A stretch of 15,190 bases of DNA from NCBI GenBank assembly GCA_016649525.1, contig JAENXM010000013.1:1-15190 (forward strand), read 5' to 3'. The notes beneath the pieces were generated by a model that searched no databases, was not told the origin of the DNA, and saw only the letters and a program-made list of their open reading frames with translations. Shown piece after piece: positions 1 to 7,927 of this stretch. The number at the start of each line of letters is the position of its first letter. The stretch's first letter is position 1. Made by a program: the position numbers and the translations under genes. The DNA comes from Actinomycetota bacterium. Its GTDB lineage: Bacteria > Actinomycetota > Geothermincolia > Fen-727 > Anoxymicrobiaceae.

Positions 1-703
1 CCTCTTTCGTCGCGGCGGTCGCGGTGAGCTTCACCACTATCGGTCCGCAGAGCGCCAGGAAGGCGTATCTGACGGGGCCCTTCCCTATCAGGTCTCCCAC
101 GAGAGACGCGACCTCGGACTCTCCCACCCCGAAAACCATTATCCTGAGCGTTTCGGAAACACTTCCTTTACTGAATGTTCTTTCGAGCTCCGGGAGCACG
201 TGAGACTTCATCATCGCCTCCATCTCACGCGGGACCCCCGGCAGTGCGAAGATCAGCGCCCTGTCCTTGATGAAGAACCCCGGGGCGGTGCCGCCTGCCG
301 GTGGTATGGGCGTCGCTCCATTCGGCACATAGGCCTGTCGCAGGTTCTCATCGGTCATCTCACGGTCGAGAGACTCAAAGAACCCGCGGATAATTTCAGC
401 GAGGTCTTCGCGGAGCTCCAGGCCCCGGCCGGTGGCCAGCGCTACGGACTCCCGGGTTACATCGTCGCTGGTAGGCCCCAAACCGCCGGTGATTATTATG
501 GCGTCAGAGTGTCTCGAGAGACCTTTTATGGCACCCGCGATCCGTTCGACGTCATCACCGACAGTCGTGTGTTCGCTTGTTACGAATCCCAGGCTCGAGA
601 CGCCCGAGGCTATTTGAGGAAAATTGATGTCTGTTATCTCACCGGACAGGAGCTCGTCGCCTACAGTCAGAACCCCGATACGGGCCGCTCCGCCTTGCCT
701 CAA
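1..703 (-). CDS. cinA: CinA-family protein (N-terminal 234 codons; cut by left window edge)
   Basis: This is the N-terminal part of a CinA-family protein, translated by me from the reverse strand; the 3' end lies outside the window. The visible part is the MoCF-like domain (COG1058), which in studied family members has ADP-ribose pyrophosphatase activity. The NMN deamidase domain, usual in full-length CinA, would lie beyond the edge. Matching motifs are TVGDELLSGE (residues 13-22), TGGLGPTSDD (72-81), LPGVPREM (154-161) and GVGESE (192-197). The start is a TTG at 703, with GGGG about ten bases upstream. A stop codon lies just upstream in the same frame, and no ATG precedes the conserved core. 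The ATG at 713 is in another frame that soon stops. The gene begins 13 bases after pgsA ends and is probably co-transcribed with it. In many Gram-positives cinA sits between pgsA and recA, so recA may follow to the left. The family name is certain; the biochemical role here is inferred. Confidence 0.93.
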   Translation of the reverse strand, partial: MRQGGAARIGVLTVGDELLSGEITDINFPQIASGVSSLGFVTSEHTTVGDDVERIAGAIKGLSRHSDAIIITGGLGPTSDDVTRESVALATGRGLELREDLAEIIRGFFESLDREMTDENLRQAYVPNGATPIPPAGGTAPGFFIKDRALIFALPGVPREMEAMMKSHVLPELERTFSKGSVSETLRIMVFGVGESEVASLVGDLIGKGPVRYAFLALCGPIVVKLTATAATKE

Positions 704-716
704 CCTCTGTCATCCC

Positions 717-1316
717 CTATATGCGGTTGAAGATCTCGCGTCGCGCCCTTACCAGATAGTCGATGCCTGAGTAGGCCGTCATTACGGCCATCATATAGAC
801 GATTATCTGGACGACGAGGTCGCTGCTGCTGGCGGGGAATATTATGAGCACGCTTACCGCAATGATCTGTGAGAACATCTTTATCTTCCCGGACCAGGTC
901 GCGGGGAACGAGACGCCCCGTTTTGCGCCGATGACCCGTATAACGGAAACCATCACTTCCCTAACTAAGACCACGATCAAGACCCAGAGCGCAAGGACCT
1001 CCAGGTACCATAGAGTCGCCATAACCGGGAGTATGAGGAGCTTGTCCGCGAGCGGGTCCAGGAACTCCCCGAGTCTTGTCACAGTATCGTTTTTCCGGGC
1101 ATAGTACCCGTCCACCTTGTCGGTGAGCGCGGCAATGATGAATATGACCCCGGCAAGTACGTTGTATGAAACGTCGTGCGGTCTGTAAAGGAGCAAAAGC
1201 ACAATCGGCGGGGCAAGCAGAACACGCAGGAGCGTTATCAGGTTCGCGGCATTCAGCCACGGCCCGCTCAAAAATGCTTTTGATGCGCTCGCCATCCCGC
1301 TAGATTTCTGCGACAA
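717..1316 (-). CDS. pgsA: CDP-diacylglycerol--glycerol-3-phosphate 3-phosphatidyltransferase
   Basis: This 199-residue integral membrane enzyme transfers phosphatidyl from CDP-diacylglycerol to glycerol-3-phosphate. The product, phosphatidylglycerophosphate, is the committed step to phosphatidylglycerol and cardiolipin. The complete CDP-alcohol phosphotransferase signature is present: D66, D69, G70, A73, R74, G83, D87 and D91, spaced as DxxDGxxAR-x8-GxxxDxxxD. Several hydrophobic segments surround it (about residues 22-44, 52-64, 91-125 and 147-176), as expected for the family. The TTG start at 1316 is favoured because GGAAGGG lies seven bases upstream, inside the end of rimO; the later ATG at 1295 has no spaced ribosome site. 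The gene overlaps the rimO end by 17 bases, which suggests translational coupling. A related CDP-alcohol transferase such as a cardiolipin or inositol-phosphate synthase cannot be fully excluded, but the neighbourhood with cinA favours PgsA. Confidence 0.93.
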   Translation of the reverse strand: MSQKSSGMASASKAFLSGPWLNAANLITLLRVLLAPPIVLLLLYRPHDVSYNVLAGVIFIIAALTDKVDGYYARKNDTVTRLGEFLDPLADKLLILPVMATLWYLEVLALWVLIVVLVREVMVSVIRVIGAKRGVSFPATWSGKIKMFSQIIAVSVLIIFPASSSDLVVQIIVYMMAVMTAYSGIDYLVRARREIFNRI

Positions 1317-2679
1317 GATCCAGCCCTTCCAAACCGGTTATTCTTGCATTCACAAAATCGCCTGTCGTCGCCTGCCTGCCGATTTCCGTCTTTCTTCTCA
1401 GGTACAGCAAGCCGTCGATTACCGGTGCTTCTCTGTACGAACGGCCTACGAAATCGTATCCTTCCTCCTGCGAAGCGCCGTCAATCACCACCTCGGTACT
1501 CGAACCTATGAGGCGAGCCGCACGCGAGGCTTCGATTGAATTCTGCAATTCGAGTATTCTATAATACCGCAAAACAGACTCATCATGAGGCACCTGGTCA
1601 GCAAGTTCCGCTGCGCCGGTCCCCGGTTCAGGGGAGAAACGGAATGCGCCGAGCCAGTCGAACCCGATATCCATTATGAATCTCTCAAGCTGCTCGAAGT
1701 CCTCTTCCGTCTCTCCCGGATACCCGACCATCAATGTCGTCCTGAGTGAGGCTCCCGGCGACCTTTTCCTTATTGAACTTATAAGTCTTTTATAGGATTT
1801 ACCGTCTCCCGGCCTCCCCATCCTTCGCAGAACGTCCCGGCTCGCGTGCTGGAACGGGATATCGAAGTAGTCGCATACCTTCGGGTTTCTCGCAATCTCG
1901 TCGGTGAGCTCGACGGTAACCCCCTCGGGCTGAAGGTATAACAGGCGCACCCACCTCACGTCCTCCAGTTCCGCTATCATCCGCAGAAGACCTGCCAGGT
2001 CTGTATCAGACCGGGTGTCAGTGCCGTAAGAAGTGAGGTCCTGGGCGAGCAGGACTATCTCCCTGTCGCGCCCTCCGGTAAGCCTGCTGACCTCGTCCAG
2101 GATATCATCAGCGGAGCGGCTCTTGTAGGCGCCTCTGATCCGAGGTATGGTGCAAAAACCGCAACCCCTGCTGCATCCGTCAGCTATGCGGATGAATATT
2201 GTGGCGTTCTCGGATGAGTCGACATTCCTCGCAGTACAGCAGGGTTCCGGCACCGACGATGTCCGATGGAACCGCTTCCCTTCCGTCACTGCTGCGAGTG
2301 CTTCCAGAAGGTAATCCTTCCAGTCAACACCGAGCACGCCCGATACTTCCGGCAGGTTCTCCAGGAGCTCTCCCCCATACCTCTGCCCCATGCATCCCAA
2401 CAGGATGACCGGTGGCCTCGGCTTTCTATCTCTTGTGAGCCTGTCAACCTCGAGCACGGTGTCTATCCCCTCTTCGCATGCTTCCCTTATGAACCCACAG
2501 GTATTGACGATTATCACCTGCGCTGCATCTATATCCGCGGCCTGCTCGAGCCCGAGTCCCGCAAGTTCGCTTCTCAAAAGATCGGATTCCACCTCGTTGC
2601 GGAAACAACCGAGCGTGACTATGAGAAAGGAATTTACCGGCAGGTTGACGGGTCGTTGATCTGATTGCCTGTTAAGCAT
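1300..2679 (-). CDS. rimO: Ribosomal protein S12 methylthiotransferase RimO (radical SAM)
   Basis: RimO adds a methylthio group to the beta-carbon of the conserved aspartate of ribosomal protein S12, using two 4Fe-4S clusters. The 459-residue protein has the three expected parts. The N-terminal methylthiotransferase domain carries cluster cysteines C25 (LGCFRNEVESD), C61 (NTCGFI) and C96 (LLGCMGQRY). The radical SAM domain has the CxxxCxxC motif at C169, C173 and C176. A TRAM-like domain lies at the C-terminus. DYFDIPFQHAS and the TTLMVGYPGETEEDF stretch fit RimO better than the tRNA enzyme MiaB. The ATG start at 2679 lies three bases after the yajQ stop and has only a weak ribosome site, so reinitiation from yajQ is likely. 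The gene is probably part of the operon running to cinA. Confidence 0.95.
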   Translation of the reverse strand: MLNRQSDQRPVNLPVNSFLIVTLGCFRNEVESDLLRSELAGLGLEQAADIDAAQVIIVNTCGFIREACEEGIDTVLEVDRLTRDRKPRPPVILLGCMGQRYGGELLENLPEVSGVLGVDWKDYLLEALAAVTEGKRFHRTSSVPEPCCTARNVDSSENATIFIRIADGCSRGCGFCTIPRIRGAYKSRSADDILDEVSRLTGGRDREIVLLAQDLTSYGTDTRSDTDLAGLLRMIAELEDVRWVRLLYLQPEGVTVELTDEIARNPKVCDYFDIPFQHASRDVLRRMGRPGDGKSYKRLISSIRKRSPGASLRTTLMVGYPGETEEDFEQLERFIMDIGFDWLGAFRFSPEPGTGAAELADQVPHDESVLRYYRILELQNSIEASRAARLIGSSTEVVIDGASQEEGYDFVGRSYREAPVIDGLLYLRRKTEIGRQATTGDFVNARITGLEGLDLVAEI

Positions 2680-2682
2680 CTA

Positions 2683-3177
2683 TCAGCGGTAGTTTGTGAA
2701 TTGAAGCGGTATGGCGAAGTCTTTTTCGCGGACCGCCTTCAGCACTTCCTGCAGCGCATCCTTGCTCTTGCTGCTGATGCGGACCTGGTCCTGCTGGACC
2801 GAGACGTTTATCTTCTTGTCAAGTTTTTTAACGAATTTCGTTATCTCGCGGGCCTTGTCGGCGTCGATACCCTGCAGTATCTTTGCTTCCCTCTTGACCG
2901 TCCCTTTCGGCCCGTCGGCTACAGGTCCCCAGGCAAGTGCCTCAAGCGGCACCTCGCGACGCACCAGGCGCGTCTCTATCACGTCTATCATCGATCTCAG
3001 ATGGAACTCGTCAGACGAGAAGACCACTACGCCGTCCCTTCCCCCCTCGATGCGCGACCCGGTTCCCTTGAAGTCGAAGCGGGTGTCTATCTCTTTTCGC
3101 GCCTGGTTCAATGCGTTGTCGAGTTCCTGGAGGTTTACCTTGTTGATGATGTCGAAAGAATGTTGCTGAGTCGCCAT
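2683..3177 (-). CDS. yajQ: YajQ-family nucleotide-binding protein (DUF520)
   Basis: This 164-residue cytosolic protein belongs to the YajQ/DUF520 family, with two ferredoxin-like folds. A Xanthomonas family member binds cyclic di-GMP and acts as an effector; other members bind nucleotides or RNA, so the ligand here is unproven. Family landmarks are SFDI near the N-terminus (7-10), the block DNALNQARKEIDTRFDFKG (20-38), a central GTVKREAKILQGID block, and the C-terminal PLQFTNYR. Length is normal for the family. The ATG at 3177 lies 11 bases after the chemoreceptor stop; its ribosome site is weak, which suggests coupling to the upstream gene. Its place between a chemoreceptor and rimO is notable, because a signalling link would fit but is only inferred. 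Confidence 0.94.
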   Translation of the reverse strand: MATQQHSFDIINKVNLQELDNALNQARKEIDTRFDFKGTGSRIEGGRDGVVVFSSDEFHLRSMIDVIETRLVRREVPLEALAWGPVADGPKGTVKREAKILQGIDADKAREITKFVKKLDKKINVSVQQDQVRISSKSKDALQEVLKAVREKDFAIPLQFTNYR

Positions 3178-3188
3178 GTCGGTCTTAT

Positions 3189-4469
3189 CTATTCTTCCGG
3201 TGAGATCCTGAAATTCTCTACGAGCCTTTTCACCTCTACCGAGAACCTGGCAAGCTCCTGTACCGAGGCCCTTATCTCCTCCATCGACGCGGTCTGTTCG
3301 TTTGCCGCGGCAAGTGCTTCTTCGGTTCCGGCCGCCGCTTCCTCGGCGATGGAGGCGATATCGTGGGCCGCCTTTACCACCCGCTCCGAGCCCTCCCGTT
3401 GAGTCTCGGTCGCCTTATACACGGATTCGGAACCCCCGGCGATATCTTCTACTATCTGTGCCACGTTCTGCAGGGCGTCGAGTGTCGACTGGATGACCTC
3501 TATCGAACTTCCCACGATGATCTTGCTGGTGTCCATCGCCTTCAGGGCCTTCCCCGTCTCGTTCTCGGTATCGCGAATCATCTTCGCTATCTGGTCCGCG
3601 GCCTTCCTGCTGCCCTCCGCAAGCCCCCGCACCTCCTCCGCCACAACGGCGAATCCCCTGCCGTGTTCACCGGCCCGGCTGGCCTCGATTGCGGCGTTCA
3701 GAGCCAGCATGTTCGTCTGGTCGGCTATGTTCGTTATTACATCGACTATGAGTCCGATCTGCATGGACCTGTCACCGAGTCCCTGCATTATGGTTGTGAC
3801 AGATTCGATTGCCTCTTTCATATCCCCCATCTTGGTCGCCGCATCCTCTGCCGACATAGAGCCCGCGTGTGCAATCTCGTTTGCCGCGCGGGCCGTCTCC
3901 GAGGAAACCCTGGCCTGCTCCGCTACGTTCGCGGCCATGTCGGCTATCTCGTTTATTATGAGCGACGTTTCCTCGACCGCCCGGGCCTGGGTCTCGGCCC
4001 CTTTCGATATCTGCTCTACTGTCGATGAGACCTCCTCCGCTGAAGCCATCACCCCCTGGGATGAAGATGAAAGCTCCTCCGCGGTCGTGCTCACGAGTGT
4101 CGAGGCTTCGCGGAGTTTCTCGATGATTATGCGAAGGCCCTCGACCATGGCGTTCTGCGCGGTAGCGAGCCTGCCGATTACATCCTGTGTGGTTGCTTCC
4201 AGGTGGGTGGAAAGGTCACCTTCCGAGACGGCGTTCGAGAAATCTATTACCCTCTTCAGTGAACTCTCGAACGTCCGATTCATCAGTGCGCCTGCCAGCA
4301 GTCCCCCGGCGAATACACCCACCACCAGGATTATAGAACTGGACAACAGGTGCTTTGTCGCCAGATCGGTGAAAACGGCAAGAAGCGGTACGACGATGAC
4401 CAGTGATAGGAGTGCTCCGGTTATGCTAATCTCGAATATCTTGCTTTTTATGCCAAGGTTGCTCGACAA
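3189..4469 (-). CDS. Methyl-accepting chemotaxis protein with minimal extracytoplasmic loop
   Basis: This 426-residue chemoreceptor is built from two membrane helices (about residues 12-33 and 44-63), a HAMP region (about 64-117) and a long coiled-coil signalling domain (about 118-420). The highly conserved hairpin tip is intact: IADQTNMLALNAAIEAS begins at residue 248, followed by RAGEHGRGFAVVAEEVRGLA. It should therefore couple to CheW and CheA, which are not in this window. The loop between the two membrane helices is only about ten residues, so there is no room for a periplasmic ligand-binding domain; the signal must come from the membrane, the cytoplasm or a partner. No C-terminal NWETF-type tether is present. 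The start is a TTG at 4469 with GAGGAAGG seven bases upstream. The gene follows the 77-residue gene by 21 bases and precedes yajQ by 11 bases, so the three are probably co-transcribed. Confidence 0.95.
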   Translation of the reverse strand: MSSNLGIKSKIFEISITGALLSLVIVVPLLAVFTDLATKHLLSSSIILVVGVFAGGLLAGALMNRTFESSLKRVIDFSNAVSEGDLSTHLEATTQDVIGRLATAQNAMVEGLRIIIEKLREASTLVSTTAEELSSSSQGVMASAEEVSSTVEQISKGAETQARAVEETSLIINEIADMAANVAEQARVSSETARAANEIAHAGSMSAEDAATKMGDMKEAIESVTTIMQGLGDRSMQIGLIVDVITNIADQTNMLALNAAIEASRAGEHGRGFAVVAEEVRGLAEGSRKAADQIAKMIRDTENETGKALKAMDTSKIIVGSSIEVIQSTLDALQNVAQIVEDIAGGSESVYKATETQREGSERVVKAAHDIASIAEEAAAGTEEALAAANEQTASMEEIRASVQELARFSVEVKRLVENFRISPEE

Positions 4470-4490
4470 ATACAGACCTTCCTCGGCCGA

Positions 4491-4724
4491 TCAGCCGACC
4501 AAGTTCCTGATCTTATCCGCAACTTCCGTTCCGGTCTCCTTCCCGGAGAAAAAGGATACCGACTTCTCTACGTGCGAGGCCAGCTCCTGCAACTGCCCGG
4601 ATGACAGGTTATCAGGGGTGGTACCTATTATCTCGCAGTTCTTCTTCACAGTGGCTTTCGCGATGAAATCACCCACTGCAAAAGCTAGTATCTTCTCTAC
4701 CTGCTGGGCCAACGGGCTCGCCAA
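4491..4724 (-). CDS. Hypothetical 77-residue helical protein upstream of chemoreceptor
   Basis: I do not recognise the family. The protein has 77 residues, no signal peptide and no convincing membrane segment. It looks mostly alpha-helical: an N-terminal amphipathic stretch (about 3-27), then CEIIGTTPDNL (30-40), a helix around 43-60, and GKETGTEVADKIRNLV at the end. It contains one cysteine (C30). It is judged real because its TTG start at 4724 has GGAGG six bases upstream, it ends 21 bases before the strongly supported chemoreceptor start, and it fills the space between ftsK and that gene. Context suggests a small partner or regulator of the chemoreceptor, but that is inference only. Its 97-base upstream gap could hold a promoter, although I see only a -10-like hexamer there. 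Confidence 0.75.
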   Translation of the reverse strand: MASPLAQQVEKILAFAVGDFIAKATVKKNCEIIGTTPDNLSSGQLQELASHVEKSVSFFSGKETGTEVADKIRNLVG

Positions 4725-4822
4725 ATCAGACCTCCATATTCACTCAAATCTATCTATCACACCCCAGCAAAGCCGCAAACCGCCATACTGATTAGACTAC
4801 CAATATAACCAGTTTAGTGCAA

Positions 4823-7030
4823 CTAAGGCCTTTCGTGCTGCCTTTCCTTCCATGCCTCCAGCTCCTCAGGGCTGATAAGCACCTTCCTGGATCTACTGCC
4901 CTCGTGCGGCCCTACCATGCCCAGGTCAGCAAGCTCCACAATAATCCTTCTCGCCCGGGCATACCCGACCCTCAGGTGGGTCTGCAGCATCGAAGAGGAT
5001 GCCTCCCCGGCATAGACCACAAACTCAGCGGCCTCCTCCAGAAGCGAGTCAGCCCCCTGTATCTCATCGGCTGCGGCCGCCTCCACCTCTTCGAGGTCTA
5101 TGGGCTTCGCTGTCTCCACCTCGAATTTTTCCTCTTTAATATACCCCGTTAAGAGCTCCATCTCCTTTGTTTGTATGAGCGCACCCTGTACGCGCACGGG
5201 CTGTGGTATGTTACCGGGATCAAGGAGCATGTCGCCCTTGCCCAGCAGTTTTTCCGCACCTTTCTTCTGAAGTATCGTTCTTGAGTCGGCGTGACTGGCT
5301 ACCTGAAACGCGATTCGAGCAGTGATATTGTTCTTTATCACCCCTGTTATCACATCGACGGAGGGCCTCTGCGTAGCAATAATCATGTGTATGCCTACGG
5401 CGCGCGCCTTTGCGGTAAGCCGGCTGATCGAGGTTTCGACCTCCCTTCGGGCAACGATCATGAGATCGCCGAGCTCGTCTATCACGATTATCACCTTGGC
5501 CATCGGATCGAGGTTCTTGTCCTTATCAGCGATGGCGTTGTAGTCGTCGATGTGTACGACTTTCGCCTTCTGGAGTTCCTTGTAGCGACGGTCCATCTCC
5601 CTTACTGCCCAGATCAACGCCTTCGACGCGGGCTCCGGCTCGTTGATGACCTCACAGAGCAGATGCGGGAGGTCGTTGTACCAGGTGAACTCCACGAACT
5701 TGGGGTCTATCATTATGAAACGAATCTGGTCGGGGCGGCAGCGGAACAGAAGTGAGCACACGATCGCGTTTATACAGCAGGACTTCCCCGCTCCCGTGGA
5801 ACCTGCGAGCAGGAGGTGTGGAAGCTGGGCGATGTCCAGGACCACCGGCTCTCCGGACATGTCCTTCCCGACCGCTACTGTCAGAATGTTGTGTGGCGCG
5901 ACGGGGTCGAGCCTGCCTATTATGTCGCCCAGAAGCACGGTGTCCCTGATATGGTTGGGAACCTCTATCCCTATCGCCTGGCGCCCAGGTATCGGCGAGT
6001 AGATCCGTATGTCAGGTGAGCCGAGCGCATAGGCTATCTCGGGCTCGAGCTCCGTAACCCTTCGCACCTTTTCGCCGCTGCCTACCTCGACCTCGAAAAG
6101 GGAGACCGTAGGCCCCTGGCTCACTTTGACAACCCTGGCATCGACGTCCATGCTGCTCAGGGTCTGCTCTATCCCCCGCTTCCTTTCCTCGTTGCTCTTC
6201 CGGGAGAAAGCCTTCCCGTGGCTCCGGTTGAGTATTGATACGGGCGGGAGCCTGTACTTGCCCGCCCTGGGGCTTTTTATGTTTATCGCCAGCTGGCCTC
6301 CCTTCTCCTCCTGAACCGCTACGGGGGGGGCCGGTTTATAGGGGTAAACCTTAATGCCCTCGGGTTTTGCCGGCTCCACTTTGCCCGGTGGCTCCGCCGC
6401 CTCACCTTCCTCCTTGGTATCCTCTGCTTCAGCGGTCTGTCTGCGACGTTCTCGAACAGCCTTCAGGATGCCGGCCAGCTGCTCCTCGAAGGCGACGACA
6501 AGTCCTACAGCCAAGGCTGCGATTGTGAAGATATAGGTCCCCACGGTCCCGACGAGCTTTACAAGCGGCCAGGCGATAGCAGCTCCTACAAGGCCGCCAC
6601 CGCTGTAAAGTTTTCCGGTCTCGAACATGCTCGAGGTCGGTATGTGTATGTGGAGTATTGCCAGAAGTGACACCGCGATTATCGCCAGCCCTGCCACCAG
6701 GAGGCCGATCCTCATCTCCGGCTTTCTCCAGAAAGCGAACCCTGCCAGCACAAGGAAGATGAACGGCAGCGCGAACCTCCCGAGCCCGATAACCCACGAA
6801 AGACCCACCTTAACCCCGCGACCGATAAAGCCCGCGCTTGACGGAGCGAATATGCAGATAAAGGTGAAGACGGCAAGCGCCAGGAATGAAAAGCCGTATA
6901 CAGCGCGCCACCTGCCGGGAGTGAGCCTTTTTTGCTTTTCTTCCTTTTCCGTTTTGGACGCGGTCCTGGACCGCCCCTGGGAGCTTCTCCGACGTCCTGG
7001 CTTTTTTCTCTTCTTCTTGCTCTTTGCCAC
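4823..7030 (-). CDS. ftsK: DNA translocase FtsK/SpoIIIE
   Basis: This 735-residue membrane-anchored ATPase pumps chromosomal DNA through the division or sporulation septum. A very basic N-terminus (1-40) precedes about four membrane helices (about 42-64, 74-100, 105-128 and 145-182). A charged, proline-rich linker (about 185-255) leads to the motor. The Walker A motif GSTGAGKS is at 410-417, and the Walker B strand IIVID (514-518) is followed by E519. The IATQRP motif (551-556) is typical. The C-terminal gamma winged-helix domain (about 661-722) contains GYARARRI, the segment that reads polar DNA motifs in FtsK and SpoIIIE. The GTG start at 7030 has GGAG five bases upstream. The gene stands alone after a 97-base AT-rich gap with a candidate promoter. 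Whether it serves division or sporulation cannot be told from sequence alone. Confidence 0.96.
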   Translation of the reverse strand: MAKSKKKRKKPGRRRSSQGRSRTASKTEKEEKQKRLTPGRWRAVYGFSFLALAVFTFICIFAPSSAGFIGRGVKVGLSWVIGLGRFALPFIFLVLAGFAFWRKPEMRIGLLVAGLAIIAVSLLAILHIHIPTSSMFETGKLYSGGGLVGAAIAWPLVKLVGTVGTYIFTIAALAVGLVVAFEEQLAGILKAVRERRRQTAEAEDTKEEGEAAEPPGKVEPAKPEGIKVYPYKPAPPVAVQEEKGGQLAINIKSPRAGKYRLPPVSILNRSHGKAFSRKSNEERKRGIEQTLSSMDVDARVVKVSQGPTVSLFEVEVGSGEKVRRVTELEPEIAYALGSPDIRIYSPIPGRQAIGIEVPNHIRDTVLLGDIIGRLDPVAPHNILTVAVGKDMSGEPVVLDIAQLPHLLLAGSTGAGKSCCINAIVCSLLFRCRPDQIRFIMIDPKFVEFTWYNDLPHLLCEVINEPEPASKALIWAVREMDRRYKELQKAKVVHIDDYNAIADKDKNLDPMAKVIIVIDELGDLMIVARREVETSISRLTAKARAVGIHMIIATQRPSVDVITGVIKNNITARIAFQVASHADSRTILQKKGAEKLLGKGDMLLDPGNIPQPVRVQGALIQTKEMELLTGYIKEEKFEVETAKPIDLEEVEAAAADEIQGADSLLEEAAEFVVYAGEASSSMLQTHLRVGYARARRIIVELADLGMVGPHEGSRSRKVLISPEELEAWKERQHERP

Positions 7031-7054
7031 CCTTGCTCCGCTTTCAATAAAACG

Positions 7055-7084
7055 ACTACATCCTAATAATAATTATTCTGTCAG
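7055..7084 (-). promoter_or_regulatory. Candidate sigma-70-type promoter for ftsK
   Basis: On the reverse strand, CTGACA (7084-7079, five of six matches to TTGACA) is followed after 18 bases by TGTAGT (7060-7055, four of six matches to TATAAT). The spacer is an AT-only run rich in TTATTATT, striking in this GC-rich region. It lies 24 bases upstream of the GTG start of ftsK and in one of the few real gaps between genes here. This is consensus matching by eye, with no experimental support. Confidence 0.35.
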
Positions 7085-7127
7085 GGTTGGTTACTACCTT
7101 TGACCGGCGCAGGTGGTAGAACTGTGG

Positions 7128-7913
7128 TCAGATGTCGAGCAGAGGCTCGAGCCCTATGGTGAGTCCCGGTGTCGAGCCCACCTTTTTTATGGCTATCAGC
7201 ACTCCCGTCATGAAGCAGGAGCGTTCGATAGTATCATGCCTTATCCTCAGGGTCTCCCCACTGGAACCGAATATCACTTCCTGATGTGCCACCAGGCCGT
7301 CGAGCCGAACGCTGTGTATCTGGACGTCGCCAAGCCGGCCGCCCCGGGAGCCCTTTACTTTCCTCTCGTCTGCAGGCGGAATACGTTCCTCCCCCGAAAC
7401 GTTCCATACTCGCTTTGCTGTTTCTATCGCAGTCCCGCTAGGCGCATCCAGCTTACCCCTGTGGTGCATCTCGACTATCTCGCATTGGTCGAAAACCCTG
7501 GCGGCGGTCTCAGAGAACTTCATCATGAGGACCGCGCCCAGGGCGAAGTTAGCCGCCAGGACTATGTTGGCTTTACCGCCGTCCGCAAGTCCACTTATCC
7601 TCTTCATATCGGGCTCGGTTATCCCGGTTGTCCCCACTACCGAGTGGATGCCGTTATCAATCGCCCATAAGATGTTCTCAACTGCCGCGTCGGCCCTGGT
7701 AAAATCAACCATCACGTCGATTGTTCCAGTATCCAGGTCGTCCCTCACGGGGAGCACGGTGATACCGGCTTTCACTAGTTCTAGCGGCGTCTCTTCACCG
7801 GGCGAAGCGGGATCTACCGCACCCGTCAGCTGGAGTTCGGGATCCTCGGATACAGCCCTGCACACATCTCTGCCCATCCTCCCTGATGCGCCCATGACGG
7901 CTACATTGATCAT
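7128..7913 (-). CDS. dapB: 4-hydroxy-tetrahydrodipicolinate reductase
   Basis: DapB reduces hydroxy-tetrahydrodipicolinate with NAD(P)H in the lysine and diaminopimelate pathway, supplying peptidoglycan and lysine. The 261-residue protein is of normal length. The nucleotide-binding GASGRMG loop is at 8-14, VVGTTGIT at 92-99, and the substrate and catalytic region HHRGKLDAPSGTA at 150-162, with the histidine pair and K154. The open frame extends upstream to 8006, but the ATG at 7913 is chosen: the conserved MINVAVMGASGRMG begins there, GGGAG lies six bases upstream, and the extension overlaps the M16 peptidase in a low-quality frame. It starts 14 bases after that gene and is probably in its operon. 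dapA is not adjacent, unlike in some Bacillota. Confidence 0.96.
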   Translation of the reverse strand: MINVAVMGASGRMGRDVCRAVSEDPELQLTGAVDPASPGEETPLELVKAGITVLPVRDDLDTGTIDVMVDFTRADAAVENILWAIDNGIHSVVGTTGITEPDMKRISGLADGGKANIVLAANFALGAVLMMKFSETAARVFDQCEIVEMHHRGKLDAPSGTAIETAKRVWNVSGEERIPPADERKVKGSRGGRLGDVQIHSVRLDGLVAHQEVIFGSSGETLRIRHDTIERSCFMTGVLIAIKKVGSTPGLTIGLEPLLDI

Positions 7914-7927
7914 AAAAGACTCCCTGC

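Noticed and set aside
200..730. 176-codon plus-strand open frame near the left end
   Set aside because: It is opposite the CinA reading frame, which carries the full CinA N-terminal motif set.
4745..4762. Short GATA-type tandem repeat (about three units)
   Set aside because: Too short to be meaningful; it lies in non-coding AT-rich sequence.
3493..4791. 432-codon open frame on the plus strand opposite the chemoreceptor
   Set aside because: It is the serine- and alanine-rich mirror of the receptor's repetitive codons, with no family motif and no ribosome site worth noting. The reverse-strand gene has an unmistakable chemoreceptor signature.
4725..4822. Promoter or terminator in the gap between ftsK and the 77-residue gene
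   Set aside because: There is a -10-like TATATT (4807-4802 on the reverse strand) but no -35 at proper spacing, and no stem with a T-run. A promoter may exist but I cannot place it.
7091..7117. Imperfect inverted repeat TACCACCT / AGGTAGTA after dapB as a terminator
   Set aside because: The stem has a mismatch and a long loop, and no T-run follows on the reverse strand, so it does not qualify as an intrinsic terminator.
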